This document shows, piece after piece, positions 1 through 5,038 of a stretch of DNA of 7,054 nucleotides. The stretch's first letter is position 1, and the number at the start of each line of letters is the position of its first letter. The notes beneath the pieces were generated by a model, which saw only the letters and a list, made by a program, of their open reading frames with translations, did no database searches and had not been told where the DNA came from. Source of the DNA: Clostridia bacterium (lineage in GTDB: Bacteria; Bacillota; Clostridia; Oscillospirales; SIG627); assembly GCA_017453605.1 (NCBI GenBank), contig JAFTEP010000055.1:1-7054 (forward strand), in the 5' to 3' direction. Made by a program: the position numbers and the translations under genes.

Positions 1-30
1 ACGCGAAGCGACCGAGAGGATTTTTCGCGC

Positions 31-83
31 AGACTGATGAGGGGACACCGCCACCCAATTACATTCCGTCTCCCTCGTCTGAG
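31..83. repeat. Imperfect inverted repeat, possible fragment of a dispersed intergenic element
   Basis: Bases 34-44 can pair with 71-81 to give an 11-bp stem with one T-T mismatch and two G-T wobbles around a 26-base loop. A second short inverted pair, CGCGAA at 2-7 and TTCGCG at 24-29, lies just to the left. The phrase GACTGATGAGGGG at 32-44 resembles short non-coding repeats that I recall from intergenic regions of gut Clostridia, but this is memory and not a search. No T-run follows either hairpin, so it is not a convincing terminator for the minus-strand operon that ends at 133. No coding region was found in 1-132. Confidence 0.3.
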
Positions 84-132
84 CCAAAGCGAAGACTAAA
101 ACCGAACTCCGCATTATTGCAACATTTCCGCA

Positions 133-444
133 TTAACTAAGTTGTTTTAGCGCCTCCCTCAGTCTGACTACGGCGAGGCGGAGCGCGTCGGCGTCCTTCG
201 CGGCGTCGATCTCGTCGAGCGCCTCTTCCACTCTGTCCGCGAGAGATCTTTTCACCCCGATCCGCACAAGATGTTTTTCTTTGTCCCAGATCTTTCTCAG
301 CTCAGCCGCCGCCTCGGGATCGCCCAATACGCGCGACGCCGTTTCGTCCATCCTTTCGCAGACTTCTCTCGTTTTCGCCGACAGCCGGAACGACGCGGTT
401 ATTACGGCGATCAGCACCGCAAGTGCGACAACGAACGCCCTCAC
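133..444 (-). CDS. DUF4363 family small membrane-anchored protein
   Basis: This is a 103-residue protein of unknown function. An N-terminal hydrophobic helix (about residues 2-19) is followed by a charged helical domain containing a Trp (about residue 53) and Asp/Glu/Lys-rich amphipathic stretches, as in the DUF4363 family. The chosen start is the GTG at 444-442. It overlaps the TGA stop of the DUF421 gene as GTGA and has an AAAGGAG site (450-456) five bases upstream. An in-frame ATG at 552 would add 36 highly basic residues lying wholly inside the DUF421 gene, ahead of the membrane helix; that is a read-through artefact of overlapping frames. DUF4363 genes often follow DUF421 genes in Firmicutes, and the overlap implies translational coupling. 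Predicted single-pass membrane protein with most of its mass outside or facing the membrane; the role is unknown. Confidence 0.82.
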   Translation of the reverse strand: MRAFVVALAVLIAVITASFRLSAKTREVCERMDETASRVLGDPEAAAELRKIWDKEKHLVRIGVKRSLADRVEEALDEIDAAKDADALRLAVVRLREALKQLS

Positions 445-1118
445 TTTTTCTCCTTTTTGACCGCGAACAGCTTCCCGCCGTCGTCGAGCGTCACGAGAAA
501 CATTTCCTCCGGCTTCCCGAAACCGCGGCTTTTCAGTTCTTTTTCGAGCCACTTTCTGCTCTTTCCTAAAAGCTTCAGCGTTTCGGCGTCCACGTTCCCG
601 TCGCTTATCAGCGCGTGGCTCATGCCGCGCCTGTCGGGCTTCAGATTCAGGTCGTTTGACGTCGCGGCGCAGAATTCGTCCTTCAGCAAGACGCTGATCT
701 TCCCGTTCGATTCGAGAACGGCGCTCTCCACCTGCGTGACGTCCCCGATCCCGTTCTGCCTGATCACCGCCATCAGCTCTCCGAGCGTCACGCGGTTTCT
801 TTCAAGCTCCTTCTGTACGGGCTTTCCCCGCCTAATAAGAAAACTCGGCTTCTCGTCGAACAGGCGCTTGAAGATCACCGACTTCGCGCTTAAAAAGCTT
901 ATGATTATTTCGAGCGTCACGACTGTCAGCACGCTGAACGCGGCGCCCAAAACGGGCATATCGGCGTCTGTCACGCACACGGTCGCGATCTCCGATAAAA
1001 AGAAAGCGCTCACGAGCTCCGAAAGCTGCAGTTCCCCGATCTGCCTTTTGCCCATCAGCCTCGCCGAGATCAGCGTGAAAAAGTATATGAATACAAGCCT
1101 TGTCATCATCCCCGCCAT
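441..1118 (-). CDS. DUF421 (YetF-like) membrane protein
   Basis: The protein is 225 residues long. Three membrane helices (about 5-24, 33-50 and 54-78) are followed by a soluble domain. Family hallmarks are visible: an Arg-Leu-Met-Gly-Lys-Arg-Gln-Ile-Gly-Glu motif at 20-29 after helix 1, a Pro-x-x-Leu-Ile-x-x-Gly-Lys motif at 91-99, and the conserved stretch from Asp126 to Leu144 ending Gly-Lys-Ile-Ser-Val-Leu. Length and order fit DUF421 proteins such as Bacillus YetF. Biochemical function is not established; some family members are known from the spore inner membrane of Bacillus. The ATG at 1118 has only a weak site (GGTGA, about five bases upstream); Met4 and Met5, preceded by GGCGGGG, are alternative starts. 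It is the first gene of a minus-strand pair with DUF4363 and is divergent from the kinase operon. Confidence 0.9.
   Translation of the reverse strand: MAGMMTRLVFIYFFTLISARLMGKRQIGELQLSELVSAFFLSEIATVCVTDADMPVLGAAFSVLTVVTLEIIISFLSAKSVIFKRLFDEKPSFLIRRGKPVQKELERNRVTLGELMAVIRQNGIGDVTQVESAVLESNGKISVLLKDEFCAATSNDLNLKPDRRGMSHALISDGNVDAETLKLLGKSRKWLEKELKSRGFGKPEEMFLVTLDDGGKLFAVKKEKK
450..456 (-). promoter_or_regulatory. Ribosome binding site that decides the DUF4363 start
   Basis: On the minus strand the sequence AAAGGAG stands five bases before the GTG at 444-442. It lies inside the 3' end of the DUF421 gene. It selects the GTG start over the upstream in-frame ATG at 552 and supports coupled translation through the GTGA overlap. 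Confidence 0.8.
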
Positions 1119-1150
1119 ATTATCACCGCCGTTTTCTTGTTATTCTGCCC

Positions 1151-1190
1151 GTCGGCGCGCAAAATCAAACGCCCGTGCGCCGGTTTTTCT
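1151..1190 (+). terminator. Rho-independent terminator-like hairpin reading rightward
   Basis: Bases 1151-1160 pair with 1175-1184 in a 10-bp GC-rich stem (core CGGCGC with GCGCCG, plus G-U pairs at the ends) around a 14-base loop. TTTTTCTTT follows directly on the plus strand. The shape is that of an intrinsic terminator. No plus-strand gene ends just upstream, so it would only stop antisense transcripts crossing the DUF421 gene. Alternatively it is a hairpin in the DUF421 leader on the other strand. Confidence 0.45.
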
Positions 1191-1272
1191 TTATTCGCGA
1201 CGCTCACGCTTCCGATTTTCGGGCTGATACTTCATTTTTTTAGTTTTTTAAGAAAATCTTCGGTTTTTTTCG

Positions 1273-1301
1273 TTGACTTAGAGGCGTGAAAATGATAAAA
1301 T
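1273..1301 (+). promoter_or_regulatory. Predicted sigma-A promoter of the kinase/c-di-GMP operon
   Basis: TTGACT at 1273-1278 (one mismatch to TTGACA) and TAAAAT at 1296-1301 (one mismatch to TATAAT) are separated by exactly 17 bases. A/T-rich tracts at about 1231-1270 lie upstream and could act as an UP-type element. Transcription would begin near 1308, giving a leader of roughly 140 bases before the kinase ATG at 1452. Confidence 0.72.
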
Positions 1302-1330
1302 AACTATACATAATGGTATTTTGGGGAACG

Positions 1331-1399
1331 TTCGGCTCCGATAGCGCCGAAAAGCAAAAAACGGAAGATTTTTGAAGTTTTTGCCTCAAAACGGCTCCG
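1331..1399 (+). other. Possible structured leader of the kinase operon
   Basis: Within the predicted 5' leader, TTCGGC at 1331-1336 can pair with GCCGAA at 1346-1351, and GCAAAAA at 1354-1360 can pair with TTTTTGC at 1378-1384, extended by a C-G pair past a bulge. The octamer CGGCTCCG occurs twice, at 1333-1340 and 1392-1399, and each copy is itself partly self-complementary. I compared it from memory with the c-di-GMP-I riboswitch consensus and did not find the conserved core, so no riboswitch class is assigned. Confidence 0.25.
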
Positions 1400-1436
1400 T
1401 GCCTGAACTTGTCCGCTCTCAACAGACGTAACCGAC

Positions 1437-1443
1437 GGGAGGG
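1437..1443 (+). promoter_or_regulatory. Ribosome binding site of the hybrid kinase
   Basis: GGGAGGG ends eight bases before the ATG at 1452, close to ideal spacing, and fixes this ATG as the start. Residues encoded from here begin directly with the first membrane helix. Confidence 0.8.
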
Positions 1444-1451
1444 TTGAAAAA

Positions 1452-2909
1452 ATGACGTATCTGATCTATGCTATGATATATTTCGGAAGCGCTCTGATGG
1501 TCTTCAATATATGGGGATTCGTCCGCTTCGCGCGCAAGGTCTCCGCGGGGAAGGGCTGGGAGACCGAGAACAAGATCCTTTATATCCCGATCGTGCTTCT
1601 TGTGATGTTCCTTCTCGGATATCTTGCCGTCGGCATCTTCGGAAAGCCCGACCTCATCGTCTCCGGCATCCTGTTCGGAGGAAGTATATTCGTCTACGTC
1701 ATGTATCGCCTCCTCGAACGGATCACCGAGCGCATTTCATTGAACAAGGAACTCGAAGCCAGACTCATGGCGACCGAGGAGACCAGCCGCGCCAAGACCG
1801 AATTTCTCTCCGGCGTCAGCCATGAGATGCGCACCCCGATGAACGTCATCCTGGGGCTCAACACCATGGCGATGTCTGATCCCGGCATAAGCTCTCAGAC
1901 CAAGGGCCGTCTTGAGAAGATCGGCGCGAGCGCGAACCATCTTTTGAGCCTCATCAACAACATCCTCGACCTCAACAGCATCGACACCGGAGAATTTATG
2001 CTGAAAGACGAGGAGTTTTTGCTCGACGACGCCGTCTGGCAGCTCAACGCGATCGCGGAGACGCTCTGCAGGGAGAAGGGTCTCGAGTATTCCTGCACGG
2101 TCGACGAAAAGGCTCGCGGAAAGTATTCCGGCGACGAAATGCGCCTGAGTCAGGTCATAATGAATCTTCTCGACAACGCCTCGAAGTACACCGACGCGCC
2201 GGGCTCCGTCACAATGAAGGTCGAGGGGCTTGAGGACGAAGAGGGCGCTGATCTTCTGCGCTTCGAGGTCAGCGACACCGGTATCGGCATTACGCCCGAG
2301 TTTCTGCCGAAGGTCTTCGACGTCTTCTCGAAAGAGGACCCGAGCGTCACCGGAAACCGCGCCGGCAGCGGTATCGGTCTGTCCGTGACAAAGAGCATCG
2401 TCGATCTTATCGGCGGCACGATCATCGCTCAGAGCGAAAAGGGCGTCGGCTCTACCTTCACGGTCACTCTCCCCGTCAAGCGTATCCGCAGCGAGGAAGC
2501 GCCCTGCGACGATGTTTCGCTCGAAGGACGCCGCATCCTTATCGCCGAGGACATCCCGGAGAACGCCGAGATCGTCGCGGATCTGCTGGATCTTGAAGGC
2601 GCTCTGACCGAACACGCCGAAAACGGCAGGATCGCCGTTGAGATGTTTTCTAAAAACGAACCGGGATATTACGACGCGATCCTCATGGATCTCAGGATGC
2701 CGGAAATGGACGGTCTGAGCGCGACAAGAGAGATCAGAAAGTCGGATCGCGCGGACGCGAAGACGATCCCGATCATCGCGCTGACCGCAAACGCTTTTGA
2801 AAGCGACATCAGGGAATCGCTGAACGCCGGGATGAACATCCACCTCGCGAAGCCGGCGGATGCGGATAAGCTCTATTCGGCGCTCAGAAAAGTGCTGAGC
2901 GCAAAATAA
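1452..2909 (+). CDS. Membrane hybrid sensor histidine kinase with C-terminal receiver
   Basis: The protein is 485 residues long. Three membrane helices (about 3-24, 42-63 and 67-86), with a basic loop after helix 1, place the C-terminal part in the cytoplasm. There is no PAS, Cache or other large sensor domain. A charged helical linker (87-117) leads to the HisKA dimerisation domain with the H-box Ser-His-Glu-Met-Arg-Thr-Pro, phospho-acceptor His124. The ATPase domain shows the N-box (Asn238 to Lys245), the G1 box Asp-Thr-Gly-Ile-Gly-Ile at 275-280 and the G2 box Gly-Ser-Gly-Ile-Gly-Leu at 305-310. The receiver domain (about 360-485) has acidic Glu366/Asp367, phospho-acceptor Asp413, Thr445 and Lys467. 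All catalytic motifs are present, so it should autophosphorylate and pass phosphate His124 to Asp413, then to an Hpt protein, presumably the one encoded two genes downstream. The intergenic gap to the next gene is 19 bases. The input signal is unknown; the small membrane region may sense the membrane or bind a partner. Confidence 0.95.
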   Translation: MTYLIYAMIYFGSALMVFNIWGFVRFARKVSAGKGWETENKILYIPIVLLVMFLLGYLAVGIFGKPDLIVSGILFGGSIFVYVMYRLLERITERISLNKELEARLMATEETSRAKTEFLSGVSHEMRTPMNVILGLNTMAMSDPGISSQTKGRLEKIGASANHLLSLINNILDLNSIDTGEFMLKDEEFLLDDAVWQLNAIAETLCREKGLEYSCTVDEKARGKYSGDEMRLSQVIMNLLDNASKYTDAPGSVTMKVEGLEDEEGADLLRFEVSDTGIGITPEFLPKVFDVFSKEDPSVTGNRAGSGIGLSVTKSIVDLIGGTIIAQSEKGVGSTFTVTLPVKRIRSEEAPCDDVSLEGRRILIAEDIPENAEIVADLLDLEGALTEHAENGRIAVEMFSKNEPGYYDAILMDLRMPEMDGLSATREIRKSDRADAKTIPIIALTANAFESDIRESLNAGMNIHLAKPADADKLYSALRKVLSAK

Positions 2910-2928
2910 AAAGGAGCCCGCGACAGAA

Positions 2929-4629
2929 ATGATAAGATCGAAACAGATCCAGAAGCCTCAGAAAGTGCTCGTCGTCGACGATCAGGAGATAAACCGCGAC
3001 GTCCTCGGCGTGACGCTGGAGGAGAACTACGAAGTCATATACGCCTGCGACGGCGTCGAAGCCCTCGAAAAGATCAGGGAGAACGCCGACAGTCTGTCGC
3101 TGGTGATGCTCGACATCTTCATGCCGAATATGGACGGCTTCGAGGTGCTCGAAAAGATGAACGCCGACGACGAGTTGAAGAGCATCCCGGTCATCGTTCT
3201 GACCGCCGAGAAATCCGCGGAGCTCAAGGCTCTGCAGCTCGGGGCGGCTGATTTCATCACCAAGCCGTTCGATCTTCACGAGGTCATCCTCGCCAGAGCC
3301 GGACGCATAATCGAGCTCAGCGAGGGGCGCAGGCTCATTTCGTCGGCTGAGCGCGACAAGCTTACCACACTCTACACGCGCAGCTTCTTTCTGGAATACG
3401 CCTCCAGCCTTTTCACCTATCACCCCGATATGCACCTCGACGCGATCGTTCTGGACATCGAGCAGTTCCATTCGGTCAACGCCCTCAACGGCAGGGACTT
3501 CGGCAACAGCGTGCTCGCGCTCATAGGCGGCGAGATCAGGGCGTTTTTGTCCGAGACCGACGGGATCGCCTGCCGCTACGGAGCGGACAGATTCGATATA
3601 TACTGCGTGCATCAGGACGATTATCAAGCGCTTCTGGACCGCCTGCAGAACAAGGTCGACGACCTCTCCCCGAACGTCAGGGTCCGTCTCAGGATGGGCG
3701 TCAAGGAATGGGTCGAGGGCGCGGATCCGGTGACGATGTTCGATCACGCCCACGCCGCCTGCGGGATGGCGAGGGGCGACTACAAGAGACCGCTGATGAT
3801 CTACGACGAAAATATGCGCCGGATGGAGCTGAAAAACCAGAGGCTTTTAAACGATCTTCGCGCCGCGGTCGAAGAAAAGCAGTTTACGGTTTTCTATCAG
3901 CCGAAATACAACATACAGTGCGATCCTCCGCGCCTGTCGAGCGCCGAGGCGCTGATCCGCTGGAAGCACCCGGAGCTGGGGATGATCTCGCCCGGGGAAT
4001 TCGTCCCGCTGTTCGAGGGGAACGGCCTCATCAGGCTCGTCGACAATTTCGTCTGGCGCGAGGCGGCGGCACAGATCGCCGAATGGAAAAAGAAGTTCGG
4101 CGTCTCCCTCCCGGTCTCTGTCAACATTTCGAGAGCGGACGTCGTAGACACGACGCTGGTCGACAGATTGAAAAAGCTCGTTCTGGACAACGGGCTCGAC
4201 TACAGGGAAGTGAAGCTCGAAGTCACCGAATCGGCGTACACCGACAACGCCGGACAGCTCCTCGACGTCGTGGGACGCTTAAGGACAATTGGCTTCGAGA
4301 TCGAGATGGACGATTTCGGTTCGGGCTATTCCTCGCTGAACACCCTTTCGTCTATGCCGGTCGACGTATTGAAAATGGATATGAAGTTCGTCAGGAACCT
4401 CGAAAACAGCGACACGGACAGACGTCTGGTGAAACTCATCCTCGATCTCGCCCGATATCTCGGGATCCCGGTCGTCACCGAGGGCGTCGAGACCGATGGT
4501 CAGCTGAAAATCTTGAGAGAAGCGGGCTGCGAGTTCGTTCAGGGCTACTATTTCTCGCGTCCGCTCCCGGCCGCGGAATTTGAAGACCTTATCATAAAAG
4601 AAATGAACACTGAAAGGAACGCAAAATGA
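2929..4629 (+). CDS. Receiver-GGDEF(degenerate)-EAL cyclic di-GMP phosphodiesterase
   Basis: The 566-residue cytoplasmic protein has three domains. The receiver (about 11-130) has Asp17/Asp18, phospho-acceptor Asp62, Thr92 and Lys112. The GGDEF domain (about 140-295) is degenerate: the signature reads Gly-Ala-Asp-Arg-Phe at 218-222, the upstream metal and substrate motif is altered (Asp-Ile-Glu-Gln-Phe near 176-180), and no RxxD inhibitory site is seen, so cyclase activity is unlikely. The EAL domain (about 305-560) keeps Glu340-Ala-Leu, Asn399, Glu431, Asp461-Asp462-Phe-Gly, Lys482, Glu518-Gly-Val-Glu and Gln538-Gly-Tyr, the residues needed for c-di-GMP hydrolysis to pGpG. Phosphorylation of Asp62 probably tunes the EAL activity, and the dead GGDEF may act as a GTP-binding regulator, as known for some family members. 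AAGGAG at 2911-2916 sits 12 bases before the ATG, a rather long spacing. The stop overlaps the Hpt gene as ATGA. Confidence 0.94.
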   Translation: MIRSKQIQKPQKVLVVDDQEINRDVLGVTLEENYEVIYACDGVEALEKIRENADSLSLVMLDIFMPNMDGFEVLEKMNADDELKSIPVIVLTAEKSAELKALQLGAADFITKPFDLHEVILARAGRIIELSEGRRLISSAERDKLTTLYTRSFFLEYASSLFTYHPDMHLDAIVLDIEQFHSVNALNGRDFGNSVLALIGGEIRAFLSETDGIACRYGADRFDIYCVHQDDYQALLDRLQNKVDDLSPNVRVRLRMGVKEWVEGADPVTMFDHAHAACGMARGDYKRPLMIYDENMRRMELKNQRLLNDLRAAVEEKQFTVFYQPKYNIQCDPPRLSSAEALIRWKHPELGMISPGEFVPLFEGNGLIRLVDNFVWREAAAQIAEWKKKFGVSLPVSVNISRADVVDTTLVDRLKKLVLDNGLDYREVKLEVTESAYTDNAGQLLDVVGRLRTIGFEIEMDDFGSGYSSLNTLSSMPVDVLKMDMKFVRNLENSDTDRRLVKLILDLARYLGIPVVTEGVETDGQLKILREAGCEFVQGYYFSRPLPAAEFEDLIIKEMNTERNAK

Positions 4630-5000
4630 CTTTATCCGAACTTTACTGCGCCATCGACGGCGACTATTCCCAGGCGCTCAGGATCCTGCGCGTCGACAAG
4701 CTGATCGACAAGCATATCCGCAGACTCCCAACGAACACTCTCTTTTCGTCTCTCTCGGAGGCGGGACGCGCCATGGACGCGTCGAGTATCTTTGAGAACG
4801 CTCACGCGCTCAAGGGCGTGTGCTCGAACCTCGGTCTTGTAAAACTCGCGGGGCTCGCTTCTCAGGTCTGCGACGAGTTCCGCCCCGGTAATCCCCGGAC
4901 GATGACGGACGAAGAAGTCGCCGCAAGGCTGAAGGATATCGACGCGCTCTACCGCAAGGCCTGCGAAGGGATCGGCGAGTACGAAAAGTCTAACCAGTAA
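4626..5000 (+). CDS. Stand-alone Hpt histidine phosphotransfer protein
   Basis: The 124-residue soluble, mostly helical protein carries the Hpt signature Ala-His-Ala-Leu-Lys-Gly-Val-Cys-Ser-Asn-Leu-Gly at 59-70, with phospho-acceptor His60 and the conserved Lys63-Gly64. The N-terminus (Met-Thr-Leu-Ser-Glu-Leu-Tyr, then Gly-Asp-Tyr at 12-14) is of a type common in clostridial Hpt proteins. Hpt proteins shuttle phosphate between a hybrid kinase receiver and a final response regulator. Here the likely donor is Asp413 of the first kinase and the likely acceptor Asp62 of the EAL protein. The start codon overlaps the EAL gene stop (ATGA) and AAAGGA at 4613-4618 lies seven bases upstream, so translation is probably coupled and the two proteins made in a fixed ratio. 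The next gene starts 39 bases after this one's stop, with no terminator between. Confidence 0.93.
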   Translation: MTLSELYCAIDGDYSQALRILRVDKLIDKHIRRLPTNTLFSSLSEAGRAMDASSIFENAHALKGVCSNLGLVKLAGLASQVCDEFRPGNPRTMTDEEVAARLKDIDALYRKACEGIGEYEKSNQ

Positions 5001-5022
5001 ATTTTCAGGTCAGTTTTCATCA

Positions 5023-5032
5023 AAAGGAAGGA
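5023..5032 (+). promoter_or_regulatory. Ribosome binding site of the permease-kinase gene
   Basis: AAAGGAAGGA ends six bases before the ATG at 5039. The 38-base gap after the Hpt stop holds no terminator hairpin or promoter, which supports co-transcription with the upstream genes. Confidence 0.75.
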
Positions 5033-5038
5033 CAGACA

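Larger units (their letters stand above)
1119..1451. other. Divergent intergenic region between the DUF421 operon and the kinase operon
   Basis: This 333-base gap separates the minus-strand DUF421 gene from the plus-strand kinase operon. It is richer in A and T runs than the flanking genes, especially 1230-1310. It holds a right-pointing terminator-like hairpin (1151-1190), a sigma-A promoter for the kinase operon (1273-1301) and a leader with possible secondary structure. I could not identify a convincing minus-strand promoter for DUF421; a TATAGT sequence at 1308-1303 lacks a good -35 partner. Short open frames here (for example a 60-codon minus-strand frame at 1240-1422) have no ribosome binding site or recognisable protein character. 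Confidence 0.7.

Noticed and set aside
108..134. Direct repeat TCCGCATT at 108-115 and 127-134
   Set aside because: Only two eight-base copies near the end of an operon; not enough to claim an operator or element.
271..1227. Long plus-strand open frame antisense to the DUF421 and DUF4363 genes
   Set aside because: It has no ribosome binding site or recognisable domain, its composition is rich in Ser, Arg and Phe, and it is the mirror of two well-supported minus-strand genes.
1191..1235. Fourteen-codon minus-strand leader peptide upstream of DUF421
   Set aside because: It has no ribosome binding site and no amino-acid run typical of attenuation; chance is the simpler explanation.
1302..1451. 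Cyclic di-GMP riboswitch in the kinase leader
   Set aside because: Considered because of the operon's function, but the conserved core and the tetraloop-receptor features of the known classes were not seen.
1737..2843. Long minus-strand open frame opposite the hybrid kinase
   Set aside because: It is a frame shadow of a gene with complete kinase and receiver motifs; GC-rich codon use leaves antisense frames open.
2884..3753. Minus-strand open frame opposite the EAL protein
   Set aside because: It crosses the junction of two real plus-strand genes and shows no start signal or domain.
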